Of a stretch of 64,000 nt of DNA, positions 35,318 through 43,935 are shown piece by piece; position 1 is the first letter of the stretch, and every line of letters begins with the position of its first letter. This stretch comes from Actinoplanes sp. M2I2 (GTDB lineage Bacteria > Actinomycetota > Actinomycetes > Mycobacteriales > Micromonosporaceae): NCBI RefSeq assembly GCF_023544445.1, contig NZ_JALPVJ010000021.1, positions 88,854 through 152,853 on the forward strand. The letters are read 5' to 3'. The notes under the pieces were generated by a model. That model ran no database searches. It had not been told where the DNA came from and was given only the letters and a program-made list of their open reading frames with translations. The position numbers were made by a program, and so were the translations under genes.

Positions 35318-36532
35318 TCACGAAGGCCGGGCCGCGGGGGCGTGAGCCGCGCCGCTCCGGGTGCGCAGCCCGGTCCAGAGCAGCCCGAGACAGAGCACGA
35401 TCAGCACCGGTTCGAGGGCGAAGGCGGTGGTCAGCCCGTGCCGGTCGGCCAGGCTGCCCAGCAGGTACGGCGAGACGGCGGCGACCAGGCCGAGGACCAA
35501 CTGCGAGCGGGCGTTGGCCTGGTCCTCGCGCCCGTCGGCGGCCTCCAGGGTGAGCGCCAGGGCCAGCGGATAGAGGTTCGCGATCCCCACCCCGCACAGG
35601 AACAGCCCGGCGATGGCCAGGGCGGGCCGGTCGGTCAGCCAGAACAGCACGAAGCTGCCGCCGGTGAGCGCCAGCGAGGCGTAGAGCAGCGCGACCGCGC
35701 GGCCGGGACGGCGGGTGATCCGCGCGCCGAGCAGCCGGCCGATCAGGATGCCGAGGAAGTTGCTGCTCAGCGCGGTGCTGGCCGCCGCCGCGGACAGGCC
35801 GGTGGCCAGCAGCACCTGGGGGCCGAAGTAGACCAGGCAGAACTCGATCGCCGAACTGACCGCCGTGAGCACCGCGAACAGCCAGCAGGCGAGTGGCAGC
35901 CGTCCGCCCCGGCGCGTGGCGCGGTGCCCGGCCGGCGCCGGCAGCGGCTGGCGCCGGTAGCGCAGGAAAAGCAGCACGAGGACGACGGCCGGCAGGGCGA
36001 ACGTGGCCCGCCAGCCGATCACGCCGGCCGCGAGCAGCCCGAGCACGAGCGGGGCGAACACGGCCGACGCACCCGCGGCGATGTTGGCCTCGGTCAGCGC
36101 CCGGTCGCGCCGGCTGCCGTGCCGGTCCGACAGGATCGCCTGGATCACGGTCAGCAGCGTCGTCCCGGCCAGGCCGAACACCCCGGCCCCGACCAGCGTC
36201 ACCGGCACGCCCCGGCCCAGCGTGAAGAGCGCCGCCCCACCGATCGTGGCGGCCGCCGAGCCCCACAGCAGCGTGCTCCTCGACAGGCGGGCGGCCACCC
36301 AGGAGAAGCCGGCGCCGGTCAGGGCCGCTCCCACCGCCCACACCACCGAATAGATCCCGAGCAGCGTGTACGAGAAGTCGAGCTCCTCGCGCAGCAGGCT
36401 CAGGGCGGGCCCGAAGGCGTACAGCCAGAAGGTGAAGCACCCGATCGCGGCGTACGCGAGCACCGTGGGCGCGTCCCGGACGAAGGTCGTCTCCTGCTCT
36501 GTGTATCGATACACAGATACAGTCTGCGACAT
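35318..36532 (-). CDS. MFS transporter divergent from LacI regulator
   Basis: 404 residues from ATG 36532, with twelve predicted helices. GLFLCGVGIANLYPLALAL is one of the late helices. A GAGAGGGA ribosome-binding site lies ~10 nt upstream inside the divergent lacI gene, supporting this start. The reading frame stays open further, but that part is antisense to lacI. The 20-bp operator-like palindrome lies within codons 5-12, so a start at GTG 36463 (MLAYAAIGCF) is a possible alternative. A sugar or drug substrate cannot be named. Repression by the LacI protein is inferred. Confidence 0.85.
   Translation of the reverse strand: MSQTVSVYRYTEQETTFVRDAPTVLAYAAIGCFTFWLYAFGPALSLLREELDFSYTLLGIYSVVWAVGAALTGAGFSWVAARLSRSTLLWGSAAATIGGAALFTLGRGVPVTLVGAGVFGLAGTTLLTVIQAILSDRHGSRRDRALTEANIAAGASAVFAPLVLGLLAAGVIGWRATFALPAVVLVLLFLRYRRQPLPAPAGHRATRRGGRLPLACWLFAVLTAVSSAIEFCLVYFGPQVLLATGLSAAAASTALSSNFLGILIGRLLGARITRRPGRAVALLYASLALTGGSFVLFWLTDRPALAIAGLFLCGVGIANLYPLALALTLEAADGREDQANARSQLVLGLVAAVSPYLLGSLADRHGLTTAFALEPVLIVLCLGLLWTGLRTRSGAAHAPAARPS
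36498..36517. promoter_or_regulatory. 20-bp perfect palindrome, probable LacI-family operator
   Basis: TCTGTGTATCGATACACAGA is perfectly self-complementary over 20 bp, with a central CG as in LacI-family sites. It lies 13 bp before the lacI start and inside the first codons of the divergent MFS gene. It directly abuts the lacI -10 element, so binding should block lacI transcription and act as a roadblock to the MFS transcript. Confidence 0.8.
36518..36523 (+). promoter_or_regulatory. -10 element TACAGT of lacI (leaderless)
   Basis: TACAGT ends 7 nt before the lacI ATG at 36531 and touches the palindrome at 36498-36517, giving a simple autorepression layout. Confidence 0.55.
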
Positions 36533-37610
36533 GACCCGTCCCTCTCGCAACACGAAGCGGCGACCGACGATGGGCGACGTCGCCCGGGCGGCCGGCGTCT
36601 CCCCGATGACGGTGTCGTACGCGTACTCGCAGCCCGAGCGGGTCTCGGCCGAGAGCGCGGCCAAGGTGCGGGCGGCGGCCGAGCGGCTCGGCTACCCCGG
36701 CCCGCACCCGGCCGCCCGCTCGCTGCGCCGGGGACGGGCCGGGTCGCTCGGCGTCGTGCTGGGCGAACGGCTGAGCTACGCCTTCGACGATCCGCAGGCC
36801 GCGCGGTTCCTGGCCGGGGTCTCCGACGTGTGCGCGGCCGAGGGCGTCGGGCTCACCCTGGTACCGATCACCGGCGAGGCCTCGGACGCGCGGCGGGTGG
36901 CCCAGGCCGCGGTGGACGGCTTCGTCGTCTGGACCACCAGCGACGACGACCCGGTGCTGGACGCCGTGGCCGACACCGGGCTGCCCGCGGTGGTCCACGC
37001 CGGCCCGCACCGGCGCGGCATGCCGGTGATCGGCATCGACGACCGTGCCGCGGCCGCCGCGATCGGCGCGGTGGCCTTCGCCGGAGCCCGGCGCCCGGTG
37101 GTGCTCGGTTTCCCGCTCGACCGCGACCGGGCCCGCCTGCTGCTGACCGGCGACCAGGTCGGCGAGGTGCGGTTCCCGGTGACCCGCCACCGCTGGGAGG
37201 GCCTGCTCGACGCCTGGACAGCGACCGGCCGGCCGGCCTCGGAGCTGCGCCTGGCGGTCTGCCCGGTCAACCTCGTCACCGAGGCCGAGACCTTCGCCGC
37301 CGAGCTGCTCCGGGGCGACGAGCCGCCGGACGCCATCGCCGCGATGGGTGACGAACTGGCCCTCGGCGCCCTGCGCGCGGCGGCCGGCGCCGGCCTGCGG
37401 ATCCCGGCCGACCTGGCCGTCACGGGGTGGGACGACAGCGACGCGGCCGCGCCGGCCGGGCTGACCACGCTGGCCCAGTCGCTGCGCGATCAGGGGGCCC
37501 ACTGCGCCCGGGCGGCCCTCGGCCTGCCCTCCGCGGCCCCGGCCCGGCACGAGTGGCAGGTCCGGGTGCGCGCGAGCACCCGGACCGCGGACAGTACGGT
37601 CAGCTCATGA
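36531..37610 (+). CDS. LacI-family transcriptional regulator
   Basis: 359 residues. The N-terminal DNA-binding part is PTMGDVARAAGVSPMTVSYAYSQPERVS, with the hinge RLGYPGPHPAARSLRRGR. The effector domain contains SLGVVLGERLSY, VDGFVVWTTSDDD and a C-terminal VTGWDDSDAAAPAGLTTLAQS. The ATG shares two bases with the divergent MFS start. The stop overlaps the SDR start (ATGA), so the repressor is cotranslated with a short-chain dehydrogenase. The inducer is unknown. Confidence 0.92.
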   Translation: MTRPSRNTKRRPTMGDVARAAGVSPMTVSYAYSQPERVSAESAAKVRAAAERLGYPGPHPAARSLRRGRAGSLGVVLGERLSYAFDDPQAARFLAGVSDVCAAEGVGLTLVPITGEASDARRVAQAAVDGFVVWTTSDDDPVLDAVADTGLPAVVHAGPHRRGMPVIGIDDRAAAAAIGAVAFAGARRPVVLGFPLDRDRARLLLTGDQVGEVRFPVTRHRWEGLLDAWTATGRPASELRLAVCPVNLVTEAETFAAELLRGDEPPDAIAAMGDELALGALRAAAGAGLRIPADLAVTGWDDSDAAAPAGLTTLAQSLRDQGAHCARAALGLPSAAPARHEWQVRVRASTRTADSTVSS

Positions 37611-38353
37611 CGATCTCGGGCAGTGCCCTGGTCACGGGGGCCTCGCGGGGCCTCGGCGCGCACCTCTGCCGGCGGCTGGCGGCCGACGGGTGGCCGGTGG
37701 CGGTCAACTACCGGTCCGACGCCGACGGCGCGGCCAAGGTGGTCGCCGACATCCGGGCGGCCGGCGGGACGGCTGTGGCCTTCCGGGCCGACGTGACCGA
37801 CGAGGACGACGTCGACCGGCTGGCGGCCGAGGTGGAGCGGGAGCTGGGTCCCGTCCAGGTCGTGGTGGCCAACGCGACCGGCCCGCAGCCGACCGCCCGG
37901 GCCGAGGAGACCACCTGGCAGGACCACCTCGACCAGCTCACGTTCTTCGTGAAGAGCCCGACCCTGCTGCTGCGGGCCGCCCTCCCCCAGATGCGGCGCC
38001 TCGGGGGCGGACGGTTCATCCACATCGGCTCGGACATGGTGGAACGGGCGCTGCCGGGCATGTCGGCCTACAGCGCGGCCAAGGGCGCGCAACTCATCCT
38101 GGCCCGCACGTGGGCGCGGGAGCTCGGCGCCGACAACGTGACGGTCAACGTGGTCGCTCCGGGGTGGATCCCGGTCGAGCGGCACGGCGAGGTCACCGAG
38201 CAGGACACCGCCGGCTACGTGGCCGACGTGCCGCTGCGCCGGATGGGCACGCCGCAGGACGTCGCCGACGTGGTGGCCTTCGTGGCCTCCGACGCGTCCC
38301 GCTTCGTCACCGGCGAACGCATCACCGTCAACGGCGGCCACACCATCGATTAA
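37607..38353 (+). CDS. short-chain dehydrogenase/reductase (FabG-like)
   Basis: 248 residues from ATG 37607. The NAD(P) site is VTGASRGLGAHLC (~8-20), NATG (~89) lies near the adenine pocket, and the catalytic Tyr/Lys pair is in SAYSAAKGAQ (~150). The C-terminus ASDASRFVTGERITVNGGHTID is typical of FabG-type SDRs. Translationally coupled to lacI, so it is probably induced with the MFS transporter; the substrate is unknown. Confidence 0.92.
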   Translation: MTISGSALVTGASRGLGAHLCRRLAADGWPVAVNYRSDADGAAKVVADIRAAGGTAVAFRADVTDEDDVDRLAAEVERELGPVQVVVANATGPQPTARAEETTWQDHLDQLTFFVKSPTLLLRAALPQMRRLGGGRFIHIGSDMVERALPGMSAYSAAKGAQLILARTWARELGADNVTVNVVAPGWIPVERHGEVTEQDTAGYVADVPLRRMGTPQDVADVVAFVASDASRFVTGERITVNGGHTID

Positions 38354-38376
38354 CGATTACCGCGCCGTTCAGTGGT

Positions 38377-38382
38377 TAATCT
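38377..38382 (+). promoter_or_regulatory. -10 element TAATCT of a leaderless promoter
   Basis: TAATCT ends 6 nt before the ATG at 38389, with no ribosome-binding site between. Confidence 0.5.
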
Positions 38383-38388
38383 GCGGAC

Positions 38389-39132
38389 ATGCTCATCACG
38401 GTGGTCGCCGACTACGGCGCCGGGGATCTCGCCTTCGCCGAGGTAACGCAGCGTTTCGCCCAGCTCGTGCCCGGGGCCGCGGTCAGCACGGTGCCGGTGC
38501 CGGCGTTCGACACGGTGAGCGCGGGGTTCTGCGTCGCGCAGCTCGCGCTGACCGACGGGCCGGCCGACCGGGTCGTCTTCGCCAACGTCGCGCCGCGCGC
38601 CGACGAGGACGACCCGCGACCCGACAACGCGGGCGAGCGCCTGGCCGCGGTCCGGCTCGACTCCGGTGTCCTGGTGGTCGGGGTGGCCTCCGGGGTGAGC
38701 CTGTCGTTCCTCGGGCGGACGGTGCGCGCGGTCAAGGTCGCCGACGCCGGCTCCCAGTTCCGTTCGCGTGACGTCTTCCCGGCCGCCGTGGCCGCCCTCG
38801 CCCGCGGCGACGACCTGCTGGGCGAGGAGCTCCCGCTGCCGGCTCCGCCGCCCGACGCGGTCGTCTACACCGACGGCTACGGCAACCTCAAGACGTCCTG
38901 GCACGAGCCCCCGGCCGAGCCGGGCACGACCGTTCGCGTACGCGTCGGCGACCGCACCGCCGAGGCGGTGGTCAGCGACGGCGTCTTCACCGTCCCGGCC
39001 GGCGCCATGTCGTTCGCGCCGGGCAGTTCGGGCTGGGACGAGCCGTTCTACGAGCTGCTCCTGCGCGGCGGCCGGGCCGCCGACGTCTTCGGCCGGCCCC
39101 GTTCCGGCACTCCGGTCGAGATCGAGCGTTAG
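38389..39132 (+). CDS. SAM hydroxide adenosyltransferase-family (DUF62) protein, atypical
   Basis: 247 residues. The N-terminus ITVVADYGAGDLAFAEVTQRF, the VPAFDTVSAGFCVAQLAL segment and the DVFPAAVAALARG stretch match the SAM-hydrolase/halogenase (DUF62) fold. The C-terminal domain has VVYTDGYGNLKTS. The usual VxDPGVG of the first domain reads FANVAPRADEDD, and the conserved His before the RDxF segment is not seen (FRSRDVF). Hydrolysis of S-adenosylmethionine to adenosine and methionine is therefore uncertain. A convergent pheT follows. Confidence 0.75.
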   Translation: MLITVVADYGAGDLAFAEVTQRFAQLVPGAAVSTVPVPAFDTVSAGFCVAQLALTDGPADRVVFANVAPRADEDDPRPDNAGERLAAVRLDSGVLVVGVASGVSLSFLGRTVRAVKVADAGSQFRSRDVFPAAVAALARGDDLLGEELPLPAPPPDAVVYTDGYGNLKTSWHEPPAEPGTTVRVRVGDRTAEAVVSDGVFTVPAGAMSFAPGSSGWDEPFYELLLRGGRAADVFGRPRSGTPVEIER

Positions 39133-39145
39133 CCCACGCGGTCCG

Positions 39146-39174
39146 CAGCGCCGGGTCATGACGACCCGGCGCTG
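39146..39174. terminator. bidirectional hairpin terminator between DUF62 and pheT genes
   Basis: A perfect 12-bp stem (39146-39157 with 39163-39174, 5-nt loop) fills the 53-bp gap between two convergent genes. It can serve both strands. Confidence 0.8.
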
Positions 39175-39185
39175 GAACCGATCGG

Positions 39186-41666
39186 TCAGGCGCCCCGCAG
39201 GGTGGCGCCGAAACGGGCGGACACCGCGGCGACGGCGGCGTCCCGCGCGGCCAGCGTCTCCTCGGTCGTGAGGGTGCGGTCGGGCGCGCGGAACGTCAGC
39301 TTGTAGGCAAGCGACTTCTTGTCCGGGCCGAGCTGGTCCGACTCGTACAGGTCGAACAGCGACACCGACTCGAGCAGCTCGCCCGCCCCGTCGGCCAGCG
39401 CGGCCTCGACCGACGCGGCCGGGGTGGCCCGGTCGAGCACCAGCGCCACGTCGATCAGCGCCGGCGGGAACGACGAGATCCGCCGGGCCTGGGTGACCGG
39501 GGGCAACGGCAGCGCGTCCAGGTCGAGCTCGGCCACGCTGGTGCGCTTGGGCAGCTCGTAGGCCGACACGACGGCCGGGTGCAGCTCGCCGGCGTGGCCG
39601 ACGACCGTGCCGTCCACCGAGATCGCCGCGCACCGGCCCGGGTGCCACGGCGCGAGCTCGGCGGCGCCCACGGTGACCCGGCCGGCCGAGACACCGGCCG
39701 CCGACAGCGCGATCCGCACCGCCTCGACCGCGTCGGCCCAGGACGCCGCGCGGCCCGGACCCCACCAGCCGGCCGGCTCGGCGTCGCCGGTGAGCGCGAC
39801 CGCGAGGTGCCACGGCTGCGCCGGCACGATCGAGTTGGCCGCGATCCACTCCGCCTCGGACGGGCGGCGGTCGACGCCCATGACCGGCGGGGCGGTCTGG
39901 GCCAGGCGCGGCAGGAACACCGTGCCGGTCTCGAACAGCGCCAGATCGCGCCGGCCGCGGCCCAGGTTGCGCTTCAGCGTGCCGAGCAACGTGGGCAGCA
40001 GCGACGTGCGCAGCAGCGGCTCCTGCTCGGAGAGCGGGTTGGTGAGCCGCACGGCGCTGCGCCGGGGGTCGTCGGCCGGGTAGCCGAGCTGGTCGGCCGC
40101 CGCGGGCGCCACGAACGGGTAGGACAGCACCTCGACGTAGCCGTTCTCGGCCAGCGCCCGTCCCACCGAGCGGCGCCGCCGCTGCTGGGGGGTGATGCCG
40201 TTGCCGCCCCGCGCGGGCGGCAGCAGGCTCGGGATGTCGTTGTAGCCGCCCAGCCGGGCCACCTCTTCGACCAGGTCGATCGGGGCGAGCAGGTCGGGCC
40301 GCCAGGACGGCGGGGTGACCTCGAGCGGCGCGGCACCGGTGACCGCGCAGCCCACCTGGGACAGCAGGGCGGCGACCCGCTCGGCGTCGTAGGGCAGGCC
40401 GATGCTGCGCGCGGGCAGGCCCGGGTCGAGCGCGATCGTCGCCGGGGCGGTCACGTGGTCGAGGTCGAGCACCCGCTCGTCGACGGTGCCGCCCGCGTGC
40501 TCGGTCAGGATCTGGACGGCCCGCTCGAGGGCGACCAGGGTCAGCCGCGGGTCGACGCCGCGCTCCCAGCGCTTGGCCGCCTCGCTGAACAGCTTGTGCC
40601 GGCGGGCGGTGCGGCCGACCATCACCGGGTCCCAGTGGGCCGCCTCGAGCAGCACGTCGACGGTGTCGGGCTGCCACTCGCTGGTCTCGCCGCCCATCAC
40701 CGCGGCGAGCGAGATCGGGCCGGTGTCGTCGCAGATGACCATGTCCTCGGCGTCGAGCACCCGGGCCACGCCGTCGAGCGTGGTCAGCTTCTCCCCCGGC
40801 CGGGCCCGGCGCACGACCAGGCCGCCGCTGAGCCGGCCCAGGTCGAAGACGTGCATCGGCTGGCCGAGCTCGAGCATCAGGTAGTTGGTGATGTCGACCG
40901 GCAGCGAGATGGCCCGGATGCCGGCCGCGATCAGGCGCTTCTGCATCCACTCGGGCGAGGGCGCGGCCGGGTCGATGCCGCGCACCACCCGGGCCGAGAA
41001 CCGGTCGCAGCCGGCCGTGTCGTCGACCGTCACCGGGTACGGCGCCTCGGCCGTCGGCTCGGGCGCGGTGACCAGGGACGCCGGGTCGGTGTAGGACGCC
41101 GCGAAGGCGTACGAGAGCTCCCGGGCCAGACCGCGCAGGCTCAGCTCGTAACCGCGGTCGGGGGTGATCTCGACCTCGACCAGCACATCGGACAGGCCCA
41201 CGACCGGACGCGCGTCGGCGCCCGGCTCGGCCACGCCCGGCGGCAGCACGATGATGCCGGAGTGGTCGCCGCCCAGCCCCAGCTCGGCGGCCGAGCAGAT
41301 CATGCCGTGGGAGTTGCGGCCGTACGTCTTGCGCGCGCCGATCCGGAAGCCGCCCGGCAGCTCGCCGCCGGGCAGGATGACCGCGACCAGGTCGCCCTCG
41401 CTGAAGTTGCGGGCACCGCAGACGATCTCCTGCGGCTCGCCCCGGCCCACGTCGACCGTGGTGAAGCGGATCGGCTTCTTGAAACCGGTCAGTTCCTCGA
41501 TCGTGAGCACCCGGCCCACGACGAGGTCACCCTGGACGGTGGCGGCCTGGTCGACGATCGACTCGACCTCCATGCCCAGGTTGGTCAGGGCGTTGTCGAG
41601 TTCCTGCGCGGTGAGACCGGGGGGCAGCTCGACGAACTCCCGCAGCCACGACAGTGACGTCTTCAT
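39186..41666 (-). CDS. pheT: phenylalanyl-tRNA synthetase beta subunit
   Basis: 826 residues, normal length. MKTSLSWLREFVELPPGLT is the expected start; a longer upstream frame is pheS antisense or shifted. Domains: N-terminal tRNA-binding OB fold (VGRVLTIEELTGFKKPIRF; ICSAAELGLG), B3/B4, B5 (LDPGLPARSIGLPYDAERVAALL), catalytic-like core, and the C-terminal FDX-ACB anticodon-binding domain (SSFPPALIDVALVLD...). It pairs with PheS to charge tRNA-Phe. It starts 8 nt after the pheS stop. Confidence 0.96.
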   Translation of the reverse strand: MKTSLSWLREFVELPPGLTAQELDNALTNLGMEVESIVDQAATVQGDLVVGRVLTIEELTGFKKPIRFTTVDVGRGEPQEIVCGARNFSEGDLVAVILPGGELPGGFRIGARKTYGRNSHGMICSAAELGLGGDHSGIIVLPPGVAEPGADARPVVGLSDVLVEVEITPDRGYELSLRGLARELSYAFAASYTDPASLVTAPEPTAEAPYPVTVDDTAGCDRFSARVVRGIDPAAPSPEWMQKRLIAAGIRAISLPVDITNYLMLELGQPMHVFDLGRLSGGLVVRRARPGEKLTTLDGVARVLDAEDMVICDDTGPISLAAVMGGETSEWQPDTVDVLLEAAHWDPVMVGRTARRHKLFSEAAKRWERGVDPRLTLVALERAVQILTEHAGGTVDERVLDLDHVTAPATIALDPGLPARSIGLPYDAERVAALLSQVGCAVTGAAPLEVTPPSWRPDLLAPIDLVEEVARLGGYNDIPSLLPPARGGNGITPQQRRRRSVGRALAENGYVEVLSYPFVAPAAADQLGYPADDPRRSAVRLTNPLSEQEPLLRTSLLPTLLGTLKRNLGRGRRDLALFETGTVFLPRLAQTAPPVMGVDRRPSEAEWIAANSIVPAQPWHLAVALTGDAEPAGWWGPGRAASWADAVEAVRIALSAAGVSAGRVTVGAAELAPWHPGRCAAISVDGTVVGHAGELHPAVVSAYELPKRTSVAELDLDALPLPPVTQARRISSFPPALIDVALVLDRATPAASVEAALADGAGELLESVSLFDLYESDQLGPDKKSLAYKLTFRAPDRTLTTEETLAARDAAVAAVSARFGATLRGA

Positions 41667-41674
41667 GCTGAGCC

Positions 41675-42736
41675 TCAGACCTCCATTCCGAAGTTCGCGG
41701 TGAACCGCACGTCGCCCTCGACCATGTCGCGCATGTCGCTGACGCCGTTGCGGAACATCAGGGTGCGCTCGACGCCCATGCCGAACGCGAAGCCCGAGTA
41801 ACGCTCGGGGTCGATGCCGCAGGCCACCAGCACCCGCGGGTTCACCATGCCGCAGCCGCCCCACTCGACCCAGCGCGGGCCGTCGCGGTGCTGGGCGAAC
41901 CACACGTCGAACTCGGCCGACGGCTCGGTGAACGGGAAGTAGTGCGGCCGCCAGCGGGTGCGCGCGTCGGGACCGAACATCGCCTTGGCGAAGTGGTCGA
42001 GCGTGCCGCGCAGGTGGGCCATCGTGATGCCCTCGTCGACGACCAGGCCCTCGAGCTGGTGGAAGACGGGGCTGTGGGTGGCGTCGAGCTCGTCCGAGCG
42101 GTAGGCCCGGCCCGGACTGACCACATAGATCGGTGGCTGCCGGGTGAGCATGGTGCGCACCTGGCCGGGCGAGGTGTGCGTGCGCATCACCAGGCCGGGC
42201 AGGTCGACGTAGAAGGTGTCCATGGACCCGCGGACGGCGTTGTCGGGCCCGATGTTGAGCGCGTCGAAGTTGGCCCACTCCAGCTCGAGCTCGGGGCCCT
42301 CGACGAGGTCGTAGCCCATGCCGGCGAACAGGTCGCCCATGTGCTCCATCAGCGTGGTCAGCGGGTGGCGGGCGCCGCGCGGGCGGCGGTCCCACGGCAG
42401 GGTGACGTCGACGCGCTCGGTGACCAGCACCTTGGCCGCGCGCTCGATCTCGAGCTCGGCCAGGCGCGAGTCGTACGCCCCCTGCACGGACTGCCGGGCG
42501 AGGTTGACCCGCTTGCCGGCGTCGGACTTGGCGGCCGGCGGCAGCGAGCCGATCTCGCGGCGGGCCAGCGAGATCGGGGCCCGGTCGCCGAGGTGCGCGG
42601 ACTTCAGCGTGGCCAGCTCGTCCAGGTCGGACGCGGCGTCGAAGGCCTTGCGCGCGTCGTCGACGGCGGCCTCCAGTGCGGCCGGGTCGAGCAGGGCGGC
42701 CTGCTTCGGATCGTACGGGTCGTTGCGGTAGGACAT
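41675..42736 (-). CDS. pheS: phenylalanyl-tRNA synthetase alpha subunit
   Basis: 353 residues from ATG 42736, chosen because TGAGGGAG lies 6 nt upstream; a GTG four codons earlier is open but lies inside that ribosome-binding site. N-terminal coiled coil (residues ~1-90), then the class II core: motif 2 DELDATHSPVFHQLEGLVVD and motif 3 GFAFGMGVERTLMFRNGVSDMR. A TAGACT -10 lies at 42782-42787. An alcohol dehydrogenase gene separates it from the TrmH gene, which is often its direct neighbour in actinobacteria. Confidence 0.96.
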   Translation of the reverse strand: MSYRNDPYDPKQAALLDPAALEAAVDDARKAFDAASDLDELATLKSAHLGDRAPISLARREIGSLPPAAKSDAGKRVNLARQSVQGAYDSRLAELEIERAAKVLVTERVDVTLPWDRRPRGARHPLTTLMEHMGDLFAGMGYDLVEGPELELEWANFDALNIGPDNAVRGSMDTFYVDLPGLVMRTHTSPGQVRTMLTRQPPIYVVSPGRAYRSDELDATHSPVFHQLEGLVVDEGITMAHLRGTLDHFAKAMFGPDARTRWRPHYFPFTEPSAEFDVWFAQHRDGPRWVEWGGCGMVNPRVLVACGIDPERYSGFAFGMGVERTLMFRNGVSDMRDMVEGDVRFTANFGMEV

Positions 42737-42781
42737 GGTCTCCCTCACACACCGGCTGTGCCTCGGACAGCGCCGGACGGC

Positions 42782-42787
42782 AGTCTA
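42782..42787 (-). promoter_or_regulatory. pheST promoter -10 (TAGACT)
   Basis: In minus orientation TAGACT lies 45 bp upstream of the pheS ATG, leaving a short leader with a GAGGGAG ribosome-binding site. A -35 box is not clear. Confidence 0.45.
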
Positions 42788-42930
42788 CGGACGCGCGACT
42801 GGGCCGCAGCCCGCCGGTCAGGGAAATCGGGGTGTGTCAGACCCGCATCAGGGTGTGCAGACCCGCAGCCCGCGACCAGCGGGCCGGCTAAACAGCGTCA
42901 TCAGGGTGGGCACCCGCTCAGCATATCGCG

Positions 42931-43935
42931 TCACCCGCCGCGCACCGCCACGGTTATTCCGGCGTGGGCCGGGATCGGCGAGTCCATGGCGGTCAGCGCC
43001 ACGCCGGCCGCCTCCAGCGGGATCTCCGAGCCGACCAGCCGGGCCGGGTCGAGCCGGCCCCGCGCGACCAGGTCGAGCATCGGCGGGTAGTCCGCCGCGG
43101 CCATCCCGTGCGAGCCGACGACCTGCAACTCGCGGGCCACGACGAGATCCCACGGCAGCGGCGCGCGGGCGTCCGGGCCGAGCATCAGACCGACCTGGAC
43201 GTGCCGGCCGCCGCGGCGCAGGCTGCGCACCGACGCCTCGGCGGTGGCGGCCGACCCGTACGCGTCGATCGCGATGTCGGCCTCCTGGTCGATCTCGTGG
43301 ACGATCACCGCGCCGAGCGAGGCGGCCAGCGAGGCGGCCGCCGGGGACGGGTCGACCGCGAGCACCCGCAACCTCAGCGCCGTCGCGATCATGACCGCCG
43401 AGAGCCCCACGCCACCACAGCCGTACACCGCCACGACGGCGTCGTCCCGGATCGGCCCGTGCCCGGTCAGCGCCCGGAACGCGGTCGCGAAACGGCACCC
43501 CAGGGCGGCGGCCGGCACGAAGCCGACGCTGTCGGGCAGGCGTACCAGGTTGGTGTCGGCCGCCCGCACCACGACCCGTTCGGCGAACGACCCCGGATGG
43601 GTGAAGCCGGGCTGGGTCTGGTTGGGGCAGATCTGGGCCCGGCCCTCGGCGCAGAACGCACAGAACCCGCAACCGTTGACGAACGGGGCGGTCACCCGGT
43701 CGCCCACCGCGAAGCCCTCGACGCCGGCGCCCACGGCCGCGACCACCCCGGCGAACTCGTGCCCGGGGATGTGCGGCAGCGGGACGGGATCGTGCCCGCG
43801 CCAGGCGTGCCAATCGGAGCGGCACAGGCCGGTCGCGCGCACGTCGATCAGGGCGCCGCCGGCCGGGCAGGTCGGCTCGGGCACGTCGGCGATCCGCGGG
43901 GGCGCGCCGACGGCGTCGTACAGGACGGCTCGCAT
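42931..43935 (-). CDS. zinc-dependent alcohol dehydrogenase (MDR family)
   Basis: 334 residues from ATG 43935, which overlaps the TrmH stop as TGATG. Catalytic zinc ligands are the Cys in ATGLCRSDWHAW (~38) and the His-Glu of PHIPGHEFAGVV (~60). The structural zinc is bound by four Cys in GCGFCAFCAEGRAQIC (~90-105). The cofactor fold has VYGCGGVGLSAVMIA (~170). The substrate is unknown. It is inserted between the translation genes trmH and pheS, which suggests recent local rearrangement. Confidence 0.92.
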   Translation of the reverse strand: MRAVLYDAVGAPPRIADVPEPTCPAGGALIDVRATGLCRSDWHAWRGHDPVPLPHIPGHEFAGVVAAVGAGVEGFAVGDRVTAPFVNGCGFCAFCAEGRAQICPNQTQPGFTHPGSFAERVVVRAADTNLVRLPDSVGFVPAAALGCRFATAFRALTGHGPIRDDAVVAVYGCGGVGLSAVMIATALRLRVLAVDPSPAAASLAASLGAVIVHEIDQEADIAIDAYGSAATAEASVRSLRRGGRHVQVGLMLGPDARAPLPWDLVVARELQVVGSHGMAAADYPPMLDLVARGRLDPARLVGSEIPLEAAGVALTAMDSPIPAHAGITVAVRGG

